NCBI RefSeq assembly: GCF_016909175.1
Contig: NZ_JAFBFI010000001.1
Span: 372,001 to 436,000 of the forward strand
Reading direction: 5' to 3'
Length of the DNA: 64,000 nucleotides
Source of the DNA: Peribacillus deserti
Lineage (GTDB): Bacteria; Bacillota; Bacilli; Bacillales; DSM-1321
Shown here: one piece after another, positions 47,302 through 60,840 of the stretch
Position numbering within the stretch: the first letter of the stretch is position 1
Layout of the letters: each line of letters opens with the position of its first letter
Translations under genes and position numbers: made by a program
Notes under the pieces: generated by a model
Told to the model about the DNA's origin: nothing
The model's database searches: none
Seen by the model: the letters and a program-made list of their open reading frames with translations, nothing else

Positions 47302-47559
47302 ATGGTTGATAAAGTAGTCCAGGTCCGCCTGAAAACTGGGCTCCAAGCCCGGCCGGCAGCACTGTTTGTCCAGGAGGCCAATCGGTTCACAGCTGATGTG
47401 TTTCTAGAGAAGGATGGCAAAAAAGTGAATGCTAAAAGCATTATGGGACTCATGAGCCTGGCAGTAAGCTCAGGAGCCGAAGTGAAACTGGTTGCAGAAG
47501 GCAGAGATGAAGAAGAAGCATTAGAGGCCTTAGAAGCATTTGTTCAAAAACAGGATTAA
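47302..47559 (+). CDS. crh: Catabolite repression HPr-like protein Crh
   Basis: An 85-residue HPr homologue. Residue 15 is glutamine (KTGLQARPA) where HPr has the phosphotransfer histidine, so it cannot serve the PTS. Ser46 is kept (VNAKSIMGLMSLA) for phosphorylation by HprK, whose gene is 17 kb away in this window. Crh-Ser-P is a co-effector of CcpA. ATG with AGGGGAGGAAAA upstream; 107 bp after whiA. Confidence 0.96.
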   Translation: MVDKVVQVRLKTGLQARPAALFVQEANRFTADVFLEKDGKKVNAKSIMGLMSLAVSSGAEVKLVAEGRDEEEALEALEAFVQKQD

Positions 47560-47570
47560 GCACACGTAAA

Positions 47571-47598
47571 TAAAGCTGCCACCGGCAGCTTTATTGAT
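47571..47598 (+). terminator. Terminator of crh
   Basis: TAAAGCTGCC-acc-GGCAGCTTTA followed by a short T-rich stretch. Confidence 0.65.
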
Positions 47599-47602
47599 TT
47601 AA

Positions 47603-47637
47603 GCTAAAAGAAAGACCGCTCAGAGAAAGAGCGGTCG
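47603..47637 (-). terminator. Terminator of clpP
   Basis: On the minus strand GACCGCTC-tttctct-GAGCGGTC followed by TTTCTTTT. Confidence 0.85.
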
Positions 47638-47643
47638 CTTGTT

Positions 47644-48252
47644 TTATTTATCTAATTTACCTTTTTCAAGGTCATTGCGATTCATAATTTTATCAACTAA
47701 ACCATATTCTACTGCTCTTTCGGCAGTCATGAAGTTATCACGCTCAGTATCGCGCGCAATCACATCAAGCGGCTGTCCTGTGCGTTCTGAAAGAATTTCA
47801 TTTAATCTTTCACGCATGAATAGAATACGTTTTGCTGCGATTTCAATTTCTGTAGCCTGGCCTTGAGCGCCTCCAAGCGGCTGATGAATCATAACTTCGC
47901 TGTTAGGAAGAACATAGCGTTTTCCTTTTTCCCCTGCAGCAAGCAAGAAAGCTCCCATTGAAGCTGCCATACCAATACAGATTGTAGATACCTGCGGCTT
48001 AATGAATTGCATTGTATCAAAAATCGCCATACCAGCTGTAATGCTTCCGCCAGGGCTGTTAATGTAAAGATGGATATCTTTTTCTGGGTTTTCTGCTTCA
48101 AGGAACAGCAATTGTGCAACAATAGAGTTCGCTACATTATCATCAATCGCGCTTCCAAGCATAATAATGCGGTCTTTCAATAAGCGGGAATATATATCAT
48201 ACGCACGCTCACCGCGGTTTGTTTGTTCAATAACTGTAGGAATTAAATTCAT
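47644..48252 (-). CDS. clpP: ATP-dependent Clp protease proteolytic subunit
   Basis: A 202-residue serine peptidase forming the tetradecameric chamber used by ClpC, ClpX and ClpE. Catalytic triad: Ser in [14 protein letters not shown], His in MIHQPLGG, Asp in [11 protein letters not shown]. The start ATG at 48252 follows AAAGGAGGAG; the longer frame begins upstream of that binding site. A CtsR operator overlaps the promoter. Confidence 0.97.
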   Translation of the reverse strand: MNLIPTVIEQTNRGERAYDIYSRLLKDRIIMLGSAIDDNVANSIVAQLLFLEAENPEKDIHLYINSPGGSITAGMAIFDTMQFIKPQVSTICIGMAASMGAFLLAAGEKGKRYVLPNSEVMIHQPLGGAQGQATEIEIAAKRILFMRERLNEILSERTGQPLDVIARDTERDNFMTAERAVEYGLVDKIMNRNDLEKGKLDK

Positions 48253-48310
48253 ATATTTTTCTCCTCCTTTAAAGAAGTAATCCAAATGGATTAATTATCC
48301 TCATGTGATT

Positions 48311-48341
48311 ATCATACACTAATTGGTCAATTTAGGTCAAA
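48311..48341 (-). promoter_or_regulatory. clpP promoter with CtsR operator
   Basis: Minus strand: TTGACC, 18-base spacer, TATGAT. On the + strand GGTCAAT-TTA-GGTCAAA (48325-48341) is the CtsR heptad pair with the usual three-base spacing, covering the -35 box. Heat-shock control by CtsR is expected. Confidence 0.88.
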
Positions 48342-48551
48342 CGATAGGGCTAGAGTTTCATTCGACAAATATCTTATTTATGTATAAAATAAAATATATA
48401 TTTGACCTTTTGGGATATTTTATGTGCTCGAAGTAAATACTTTAACCATGATACCCAATGTTACCCGTTTTAAACATAATTTTCCCTTGCAAAAGTTCGG
48501 GAACTCAAATATAATTATCACTTGAGACGATTTCTTTTTCACTATTATTTT

Positions 48552-48623
48552 GCCCTCGTGGTGCAACGGATAGCACGTGAGATTCCGGTTCTTAAGATGT
48601 GGGTTCGATTCCTGCCGAGGGCG
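48552..48623 (+). tRNA. tRNA-Arg (anticodon CCG)
   Basis: 72-nt cloverleaf: acceptor GCCCTCG/CGAGGGC, D-stem GTGC/GCAC, anticodon stem TGAGA/TCTTA with loop TTCCGGT (anticodon CCG, reads CGG), T-loop TTCGATT with stem GTGGG/CCTGC. Discriminator G; CCA is not encoded. Confidence 0.95.
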
Positions 48624-48628
48624 TACCA

Positions 48629-48664
48629 AAAGACTCTTTGCTGAAAAGCAGAGGGTCTTTTTTC
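48629..48664 (+). terminator. Terminator of the tRNA gene
   Basis: AGACTCTTTGCT-gaaa-AGCAGAGGGTCT with small internal mismatches, then TTTTTT. Confidence 0.85.
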
Positions 48665-48711
48665 ATTGTAGTGGTTTTTTCGCCAGCTGGCCCCTGGTTT
48701 CTGTGCGCGGG

Positions 48712-48822
48712 GTGGGGGATTTTTGATTTTATGCAGGATTTTTGGAACTTATGCAGGATCATTGAAATTATTGCAGGATATTTGAGATATTTGCAGGATT
48801 TTTACCATTTATGCAGGATTAT
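48712..48822. repeat. Phased array 3, word TGCAGGAT at 20-bp pitch
   Basis: TGCAGGAT starts at 48732, 48752, 48772, 48792 and 48812, exactly 20 bp apart, with a decayed unit (TGGGGGAT) at about 48713. Spacers are T-rich (TTTTGGAACTTA, CATTGAAATTAT). It begins right after the tRNA terminator. Confidence 0.85.
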
Positions 48823-48912
48823 TAATTTTTAGCCATAGCGAGCTCTGCGGACCTATTCATGCTGTCTAAAAAATTGTGTGATTATGGAGTGCTCAACTAA
48901 ATTCCTGTGAAA

Positions 48913-49022
48913 AGCACCGTTCTCCGCTAATAGTGTTGTCTAGCTCCCAACTGACATCCTCGAGTCATAAGCCAATCAGGCCATGGGAAGAACCCACGGC
49001 CTGCTTGTCTTATGCTTGGCTA
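48913..49022 (-). ncRNA. Hairpin module, stand-alone copy C1
   Basis: Reverse complement of the module found in the A elements. On the minus strand it reads AAGCATAAGACAAGCAGGCC, apical GTGGG/CCCAT stem, GGCTTATGACTCGAGGATGT, then GGGAGCTAGACAAC and AGCGGAGAACGGTGC. The MITE ends are absent. The outer helix is not preserved, so this copy may be decaying. A further 130 bp of related but degenerate sequence follows. Confidence 0.45.
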
Positions 49023-49164
49023 GCGCATAAGAGCAACTAAGCTTCTGTCTTCGCTGCCGCTTGCCACTCAGCAAGTCTGCTTTATCGGATGTCTGCCTTT
49101 TAAAAAGTTTACTTCACAGATTAATTTAAGATTCATGAATTATTGGAATATATTTTTTATTAAA

Positions 49165-49290
49165 AGGCACCGTTCTCCGCTTTTATTTGTAATCCAGCTC
49201 CCGGCTGAGACCCTCGAGTCATAAGCCAATCAGTCCATGGGAAGAAGAAAGCTTCCCACGGCCTGCTCGTCTTATGCTTGTCGGGTCACT
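49165..49290 (-). ncRNA. Hairpin module, stand-alone copy C2
   Basis: Same orientation as C1, about 250 bp further. On the minus strand it reads AAGCATAAGACGAGCAGGCC, then GGGAAG-cttt-CTTCTTCCC, GATTGGCTTATGACTCGAGG, GTCTCAGCCGGGAGCTGGA and AAAGCGGAGAACGGTGCC. The apical stem is GGGAAG/CTTCCC here but GAGAAG/CTTCTC in A1. No MITE ends flank it. Confidence 0.45.
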
Positions 49291-49391
49291 AATTTTCCAT
49301 TTAGTTATGTTTGCTAAATTTAAATTCCAACTACATAGCCTGTGCTCTATAAAAGTGATATATAGGAAAATTACCGCCGTCCACTTTTTGT

Positions 49392-49405
49392 TGTAACCGG
49401 TTACA
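49392..49405 (+). promoter_or_regulatory. cre site before rpoN
   Basis: TGTAACCGGTTACA is a perfect palindrome and matches the CcpA cre consensus (TGWAANCGNTNWCA) at every position. It lies about 25 bp upstream of a -10 box (TATAAT, 49431-49436). CcpA control of sigL is known in B. subtilis. Confidence 0.85.
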
Positions 49406-49462
49406 TTTTCCTTTCTTTATTTTTGTTTTTTATAATAGAATAGGGGATGGGGGGAGATTGGT

Positions 49463-50794
49463 ATGGAATTGAGGAATGGGCTGTTTCAGCAGCAGAGTTT
49501 GAAGCTTTCGATGACGCAGGAGTTGAGCCAGGCGATTGCCTTGCTGCAGTATACTTCGCAGGAGCTTGCTGCTTATTTGGAGGAAAGAGCCGCGGAAAAC
49601 CCATTAGTATCTTTAGATTCTTCACCTGAAGGTTCTTTTGCAGTGGAGATCAAGCGAAAGAACCGCCTTAAGGCGCCCCGTGAAAAAGATGCTATGTATT
49701 GGCTGGAGCAGATTGGTGATCAGTCTATATCGCTGAGTGAATATCTGCGTTGGCAGTTATCGCTGTACAGCTTAAATCATTTGGAAAAGAAAGTCATGAA
49801 TAGCTTAATCTTAAATTTAGATCAGAATGGGTATTTGCGTGCTTCCTTGGAAGATATCGCTGAAATAACGGGCTGTGAGTCAGAATTAGTGGAAAAATGT
49901 TTGTGTGAGCTGCAGATGCTTGAACCGGCTGGGATAGGAGCCAGGAATCTGCAGGAATGCCTGCTTCTTCAATCAAAAAGAATGCAGTATGTATTTTGCC
50001 ATACGGAAACTATCCTGCGGGATCATTTTTTGCTGTTTGCGGAAAAGAAGTGGAAAGAGCTGGCCAGGAAGCTGGATATTTCTTTAAAGGATATACAGGA
50101 TGTGCAGGATTTTGTTCTTACCTTGAATCCAAGGCCTGGAGCGTCTTTTCAGCAGGAAAAGTCATCCTATGTGGTCCCGGATGTAAAGGTGGAGTATTTG
50201 GATGGGGTTTTGCAGGTAAGGCTGCCTGAGAACCACGCGAACCAATGGGATTTAAATCAAAGCTATTTTGATGCACTGAAATCTTACAGAGATCAAAGCG
50301 TAGATAAGTTTCTCCATGAAAAGTGGCAGGAATTCCAGTGGATTTCAAAAAGCCTGCAGCAAAGAAAGGAAACCATATTAAAAGTAACGAAGCAAATTGT
50401 GAAGAAACAGGAACGGTGCTTTTTGAAAGGGCTTGGGGAGCTTAAGCCCATGACTATGCGCGAAGTGGCAGAGGAGCTGGGGATTCACGAATCTACCGTA
50501 AGCCGGACGGTGAGGGAGAAATATGTTCAGGCGCCTTTTGGTACCGTTGAGCTGAGGGCCTTTTTCACCTCAAATCTGCAGTCCGTTTCGTCCGATGATA
50601 TTTCCGCTGTTACGGCTAAAAAGGAATTACATCTGCTTGTTGAAAGTGAAGATAAGACGAAACCATTATCTGATCAGGATATATCTGTTATATTAAAAAT
50701 GGAAAAAGGGATTATTCTTTCTAGAAGAACGGTTGCTAAGTACCGCGAGCAGCTGGGTATCCCTTCCTCTTCTAAAAGAAAACGTTATAACTAG
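49463..50794 (+). CDS. rpoN: RNA polymerase sigma-54 factor
   Basis: A 443-residue SigmaL/Sigma54. Region I is Gln/Leu-rich (FQQQSLKLSMTQELSQAIAL), the core-binding region is in the middle, the helix-turn-helix is near 333-355 (MREVAEELGIHESTVSRTVR), and the C-terminal RpoN box reads SRRTVAKYREQL. It needs AAA+ activators for open-complex formation. ATG with GGGGGGAGA upstream. A perfect cre site in the promoter implies repression by glucose. Confidence 0.95.
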   Translation: MELRNGLFQQQSLKLSMTQELSQAIALLQYTSQELAAYLEERAAENPLVSLDSSPEGSFAVEIKRKNRLKAPREKDAMYWLEQIGDQSISLSEYLRWQLSLYSLNHLEKKVMNSLILNLDQNGYLRASLEDIAEITGCESELVEKCLCELQMLEPAGIGARNLQECLLLQSKRMQYVFCHTETILRDHFLLFAEKKWKELARKLDISLKDIQDVQDFVLTLNPRPGASFQQEKSSYVVPDVKVEYLDGVLQVRLPENHANQWDLNQSYFDALKSYRDQSVDKFLHEKWQEFQWISKSLQQRKETILKVTKQIVKKQERCFLKGLGELKPMTMREVAEELGIHESTVSRTVREKYVQAPFGTVELRAFFTSNLQSVSSDDISAVTAKKELHLLVESEDKTKPLSDQDISVILKMEKGIILSRRTVAKYREQLGIPSSSKRKRYN

Positions 50795-50806
50795 GATGGA
50801 TGTACA

Positions 50807-51040
50807 ATGAAAGAAATCATGTTTTATACAAGAACGCAGTGTCCGCTTTGTCTGAAAGCAAAAGAGGCACTGCTTATAGTACAAAGAGATATGCAAGTTT
50901 CAATAAAAGAAATAGATATTCACTCTAGCGATCAACTGGTAGAAAGATTTGGCCTGATGATTCCAGTAGTAGAATATGAAGGAAAGGTTTTGCAGTACGG
51001 GCAGATTGACCCCTTGAAATTGCAGAATCAGCTGAAATAA
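50807..51040 (+). CDS. Glutaredoxin-like thioredoxin-fold protein
   Basis: A 77-residue protein of the glutaredoxin/DUF836 type: MFYTRTQCPLCLKAKEALL with a CPLC redox motif at about residues 12-15, and the cis-proline in GLMIPVVEYEGK. It probably takes part in thiol-disulfide exchange in the cytoplasm. It is 12 bp after rpoN, likely cotranscribed, and ends before the cggR promoter. Confidence 0.82.
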   Translation: MKEIMFYTRTQCPLCLKAKEALLIVQRDMQVSIKEIDIHSSDQLVERFGLMIPVVEYEGKVLQYGQIDPLKLQNQLK

Positions 51041-51123
51041 ACAGCGCCTCTATTAGTCAACAAAGGCTGTAAGGGCGGGTTTTTTGCCGGAAGCGCTTGC
51101 AGAAAAAAACTTGAACATATTAG

Positions 51124-51152
51124 TTGAACAATGAATATACTCCTGTTAGAAT
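51124..51152 (+). promoter_or_regulatory. SigmaA promoter of the cggR-gapA operon
   Basis: TTGAAC (51124-51129), 17-base spacer, TAGAAT (51147-51152). The CggR operator begins 37 bp downstream, so bound CggR would block elongation or clearance. Confidence 0.75.
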
Positions 51153-51188
51153 GAGATTTGAAATAGGGAGTATTTTTTTTGCTGGTAG

Positions 51189-51224
51189 TGGGACATAATA
51201 TGTCTATGCGGGACAAAAAATGAC
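51189..51224 (+). promoter_or_regulatory. CggR operator (double site)
   Basis: TGGGAC-N6-TGTC (51189-51204), four bases, then CGGGAC-N6-TGAC (51209-51224). Spacing is identical to the established CggR operator (CGGGAC-N6-TGTC twice); two bases differ. Confidence 0.93.
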
Positions 51225-51262
51225 CATCCTAGTTCGCGGTTCAAAGAAGGAGTAATCATTCT

Positions 51263-52279
51263 ATGCGCTCATTCATTGAGGTACAAAGGAAATTATTGCC
51301 TGATTTAATGGATGTTATGCAGAAGCGCTATCATATCCTCCGTTACATAAAATTTATGCAGCCTGTTGGCAGGAGAAACTTAGCAATTAGTCTTAGCCTC
51401 ACTGAGAGAACTTTGAGGGCGGAGGTTGAATTTCTCAAAACTCAGAACCTTATTGATATCTTTCCGTCAGGAATGCAGCTTACAGAAGCCGGCCTCGATG
51501 TATTGGAAAAATTAGATGGTGTAATGAGAGAGTTAACGGGTATAGACAAAAAGGAAGATAGGTTAGCCAAGAAATATTCCATTAATGAAGTAATTATAGT
51601 CAGTGGAAACAGTGATACATCTCCCTGGGTTAAAGCAGAATTGGGAAAAGAATGTGCTTCTTGCATAAAAAGGAATTTATCGGGAGAAAATATCATCGCT
51701 GTGACTGGAGGTTCTACTTTAGCTGCGGTGGCTGATATGCTGACACCGGATTCTCGCAAGACATTATTCGTCCCGGCTCGCGGCGGTTTGGGTGAAGATG
51801 TACATAACCAGGCTAACACCATTGCGGCGAATATGGCTGCAAAGATGAACTCTTCCTACCGAGTCTTATACGTTCCGGAGCAGGTGAGTAAAGAAGCTTA
51901 TCTATCTTTTATGAAAGAGCCTGCCATTAAGGAAGTCATCTCTCTGATTAAGACAGCTAACATTGTAGTGCATGGCATAGGTGATGCGAATGTAATGGCT
52001 GGGCGGAGAAAATCTTCTCCGGAAATTATGATGAAAATAAAAGATGGGAATGCTGTTGGAGAAGCTTTTGGATATTACTTTAATGAAAAGCCGGAGATCG
52101 TGCACAAAGTTCACACGGTCGGCATCCAGAAAGAAGATCTAGATCACGCTGACAGCGTAATAGCTGTTGCTGGCGGCAGCTCAAAAGCAAAAGCGATCAG
52201 GGCCTATCTGAAAATGGCTCCTTCTGCCACTACCCTTATAACAGATGAATCTGTTGCAAATGAGTTATTAAAGGGCTAA
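51263..52279 (+). CDS. cggR: Central glycolytic genes regulator CggR
   Basis: A 338-residue SorC/DeoR-type repressor of the gapA operon. N-terminal helix-turn-helix (GRRNLAISLSLTERTLRAEV) and C-terminal sugar-phosphate-binding domain (AVTGGSTLAAVADML, PARGGLGEDVHNQANTIAAN, GIGDANVMAGRRK). Fructose-1,6-bisphosphate releases it from DNA. It is first in the operon and represses itself. ATG 8 bases after AAGAAGGAGT. Confidence 0.95.
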   Translation: MRSFIEVQRKLLPDLMDVMQKRYHILRYIKFMQPVGRRNLAISLSLTERTLRAEVEFLKTQNLIDIFPSGMQLTEAGLDVLEKLDGVMRELTGIDKKEDRLAKKYSINEVIIVSGNSDTSPWVKAELGKECASCIKRNLSGENIIAVTGGSTLAAVADMLTPDSRKTLFVPARGGLGEDVHNQANTIAANMAAKMNSSYRVLYVPEQVSKEAYLSFMKEPAIKEVISLIKTANIVVHGIGDANVMAGRRKSSPEIMMKIKDGNAVGEAFGYYFNEKPEIVHKVHTVGIQKEDLDHADSVIAVAGGSSKAKAIRAYLKMAPSATTLITDESVANELLKG

Positions 52280-52305
52280 GTCCTTTTAAATATATTAACT
52301 ACTAA

Positions 52306-53346
<1,041 letters not shown>

Positions 53347-53438
53347 TTGATTGATAAAAACACAAACTATGCTTAAACTAACAGTGTCTCAATAATTTGG
53401 CTTTATTGGAAAAATACAGCTATATTGATGAAGAGATA

Positions 53439-53478
53439 AGGGGAGCGGGGATCTATACCCTTCTTCCCTCTTTTTTTG
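53439..53478 (+). terminator. Terminator-like hairpin between gapA and pgk
   Basis: GGGGAGCGGGGAT pairs with ACCCTTCTTCCC (with mismatches), followed by TTTTTTT. It would limit read-through so that gapA is expressed more than the downstream genes. A 230-bp gap; no gene in it. Confidence 0.7.
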
Positions 53479-53576
53479 AGAAAGCATTCGTATCATTTCT
53501 TCAATAAGCCGGTTGTTTCAGTAAGAATGTCAGCTGTCCCGCTCTCGGGGCTATTTATAAGGAGGTCTTTAGGTCC

Positions 53577-57092
<3,516 letters not shown>

Positions 57093-57165
57093 GATTGATA
57101 CCGCCTGGATGGATCAGGCCGGCAAAGTTAAAAAAAATTATGTTCATTAAAAGGAGAGTTTTTAA

Positions 57166-58461
<1,296 letters not shown>

Positions 58462-58470
58462 TAAAAATGT

Positions 58471-58510
58471 AAAACGGCCCTGAACCTGACGAGGTTTAGG
58501 GCCGTTTTTT
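58471..58510 (+). terminator. Terminator of the glycolytic operon
   Basis: AAAACGGCCCTGAACCT pairs with AGGTTTAGGGCCGTTTT around GACG, then T-run. Confidence 0.93.
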
Positions 58511-58663
58511 GTGTTTTTTTTGGAATTAAGACAGCCGTGTAAAAACTGGGTTTCTTAAATGTGAACAATGGGAGCATAAATAGAATAGTATGAAAGAGAG
58601 AGCTTATCCACTATCGACTTTCATTTAGTAGATAGGCAAAGCCGGCTTAGAAAGGAGCTTATA

Positions 58664-58846
58664 ATGAAACGAATCCAGTTTGAGCATGTATTTGCTTTTG
58701 TTATTATGAGTGTACTTGCAGCATCTCTTTACCTGTTTAGAGAGAATAGCGAAATTTCCTATCTAATCGTAGGAGTTTTAGCCAATTCATTAGGTGCTAT
58801 CAGTGCCTTTTATTTCACAAAACATGACCCGAGGAAAAAGCAATAA
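58664..58846 (+). CDS. Small membrane protein of 60 residues
   Basis: Two hydrophobic helices (HVFAFVIMSVLAASLYLF and YLIVGVLANSLGAISAFYF) with a basic tail (TKHDPRKKQ). ATG with GAAAGGAGCTTATA upstream. No family recognised. It lies convergent to the next gene with an 11-bp gap. Confidence 0.65.
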   Translation: MKRIQFEHVFAFVIMSVLAASLYLFRENSEISYLIVGVLANSLGAISAFYFTKHDPRKKQ

Positions 58847-58856
58847 ATATGTTCGT

Positions 58857-59411
58857 TTACTTATTATTGATATAATCAATGACTAGAGCATTTTGGAATT
58901 TTTCTAAGAATATGCCGATACAGGCTGCTGCAATTAAAAACGGGAAAAATCGGTGAATGGTCTCTGCCAGCAGTGATGCCGTCCAAAAACGGTGCAGCAT
59001 ACCCGCCCCGGTCCCGCCTTGAAAGATGGCTTCAATGCTAACTAATATAAACAGCGAGAACCAAATAAACGTTAAGGTACTGGTGCCAAACCGAAATGAA
59101 GCAGCGATTAAGCCAATTAATAGGGCGATAACCGGGATCCATAGAGGGTGCATGTGCAGCTCTCTGACATGAATGGTTTCAAGCAGCACGGGAGAAGTTA
59201 ATAGACTGGCTAAATACCATGAACTAATAAAATACGCTGAAAATAAGAGCAGTTTCCGATTATTGAATTTGGTTTTCCAAAGAAGGATTACAGACGCGGC
59301 TATTAAGAGACCATCAATCCAGATGCTGTGATATACAAACAAAAGCAGGGCAGTAAAAAGGCCGAATACAATATTTATCATATCAAGAATGCGCAAACCC
59401 TTTAAATACAT
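58857..59411 (-). CDS. Polytopic membrane protein, unknown function
   Basis: A 184-residue protein with about six hydrophobic segments (e.g. MINIVFGLFTALLLFVY, GLLIAASVILLW, HPLWIPVIALLIGLIAA, FFPFLIAAACIGIFL). ATG at 59411 follows GAGGGGGGAA. No conserved catalytic motif is visible. Family not recognised. Confidence 0.7.
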   Translation of the reverse strand: MYLKGLRILDMINIVFGLFTALLLFVYHSIWIDGLLIAASVILLWKTKFNNRKLLLFSAYFISSWYLASLLTSPVLLETIHVRELHMHPLWIPVIALLIGLIAASFRFGTSTLTFIWFSLFILVSIEAIFQGGTGAGMLHRFWTASLLAETIHRFFPFLIAAACIGIFLEKFQNALVIDYINNK

Positions 59412-59629
59412 GAAATTCCCCCCTCTCAATTACATTACCTGATATACCTCCTTATATAAAAATTATCCTATTTTAACTGGATGTAACCATAAATGGGGAA
59501 TTTATTTTTATAGGGTACCTTGGTGCATTAAAATTGTATCAATACCCAGCATTTTGAACTGCCCCATTGTAGAGATGGAAACTTTATGGTACATTTAAAA
59601 TACTGTAGTCGTATTCAGGAGGTGAACTC

Positions 59630-59863
59630 GTGCACACATTATTAGTTACTCTATTAGTTATTGATTGTATTGCACTTATTATAGTTGTATTGCTTCAGTC
59701 TGGTAAAAGCGCGGGGCTTTCAGGTGCCATTTCAGGTGGCGCAGAGCAGCTTTTTGGAAAGCAGAAAGCTAGAGGGATGGATCTTGTTCTTCAACGTGTA
59801 ACCATTGTCCTGGCAGTTTTGTTTTTTGTATTGTCTATTCTTGTTTCTTATGTTCAGTTATAA
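59630..59863 (+). CDS. secG: Preprotein translocase subunit SecG
   Basis: A 77-residue two-helix membrane protein: [40 protein letters not shown], then a second helix. Partner of SecYE. GTG start with AGGAGGTGAA upstream. Gene order secG-est-rnr-smpB-ssrA is typical of Bacilli. Confidence 0.95.
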   Translation: MHTLLVTLLVIDCIALIIVVLLQSGKSAGLSGAISGGAEQLFGKQKARGMDLVLQRVTIVLAVLFFVLSILVSYVQL

Positions 59864-59877
59864 AATATCAACACGTA

Positions 59878-59907
59878 AACCCGGCATAACAAAGCCGGGT
59901 TTTTTGC
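59878..59907 (+). terminator. Terminator of secG
   Basis: AACCCGGC-ataacaaa-GCCGGGTT followed by TTTT. Confidence 0.88.
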
Positions 59908-60064
59908 TGTTACAAACGCATACGTAATTTTGCCAAGCCTTTTAGAAGCCACTTATGAAGCAATCCTATATAATAGAAGGATAAACACAATGGAAAATGT
60001 TTCATTAAACTCTGTTTAATTGGAATAATATATGTACTAGAACAACAAAGAAGGAGCTTTATAA

Positions 60065-60811
60065 ATGAAGATCAAACTGCCGCAGCCATTTACCTTTGAA
60101 GGCGGTAAAAGAGCTGTTTTACTATTACATGGGTTTACTGGCAATTCAGCCGATGTACGGATGCTGGGAAGATATTTAGAGAAGAGAGGCTATACCTGCC
60201 ATGCTCCTCATTACAAAGGCCATGGAGTTCCCCCAGAAGAATTGGTTCATACGGGTCCCAAGGACTGGTGGAAAGATGTGATGATGGCATATGATTTACT
60301 GAAAAGTAAAGGCTATGAGGAGATTGCTGCTGTAGGTTTATCACTGGGCGGCGTATTTTCATTGAAATTAGGTTACACTGTACCTATAAAGGGTATCGTA
60401 CCAATGTGTGCACCCATGTATATAAAAAGCGAGGAAGTTATGTATAAAGGGGTCCTTGAGTATGCCCGCGAATGGAAAATCAGAGAAGGGAAATCTCAGG
60501 ATCAAATAGAAAAAGAAATGCAGGAATTTAGTAAAACACCGATGGATACCCTTAAGGCTCTTCAGGACTTGATAGCAGACGTACGCAATCATGTCGACCA
60601 CATATATGCCCCGCTGTTTGTGGTCCAGGCCCGCAATGACCACATGATCAACACAGACAGCGCTAATATTATCTATAACTCAGCAGAGTCAGACGATAAG
60701 CAAATAAAGTGGTATGAGGAATCGGGCCACGTAATTACCTTGGACAAAGAAAAAGAGCAGCTTCATGAAGATGTGTATTCATTTTTAGAAAGCCTTGATT
60801 GGAAAGAATAA
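60065..60811 (+). CDS. est: Carboxylesterase (Est30/YvaK type)
   Basis: A 248-residue alpha/beta hydrolase close to the Geobacillus Est30 carboxylesterase. HG of the oxyanion hole in [12 protein letters not shown], nucleophile serine in [13 protein letters not shown] (about residue 94), Asp in [11 protein letters not shown], His in ESGHVITLD. Physiological ester unknown. ATG with AAGGAGC upstream; 29 bp before rnr. Confidence 0.92.
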   Translation: MKIKLPQPFTFEGGKRAVLLLHGFTGNSADVRMLGRYLEKRGYTCHAPHYKGHGVPPEELVHTGPKDWWKDVMMAYDLLKSKGYEEIAAVGLSLGGVFSLKLGYTVPIKGIVPMCAPMYIKSEEVMYKGVLEYAREWKIREGKSQDQIEKEMQEFSKTPMDTLKALQDLIADVRNHVDHIYAPLFVVQARNDHMINTDSANIIYNSAESDDKQIKWYEESGHVITLDKEKEQLHEDVYSFLESLDWKE

Positions 60812-60840
60812 ATGTTAACCCGTATAAGGAGGGATTTTGG

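Noticed and set aside
48599-48832. 77-codon open frame after the tRNA gene
   Set aside because: It runs from inside the tRNA through the terminator and phased array 3; its repeated residues come from the 20-bp repeat.
51095-51108. cre site before cggR
   Set aside because: CGGAAGCGCTTGCA matches only 11 of 14 consensus positions, and the CggR operator already explains control.
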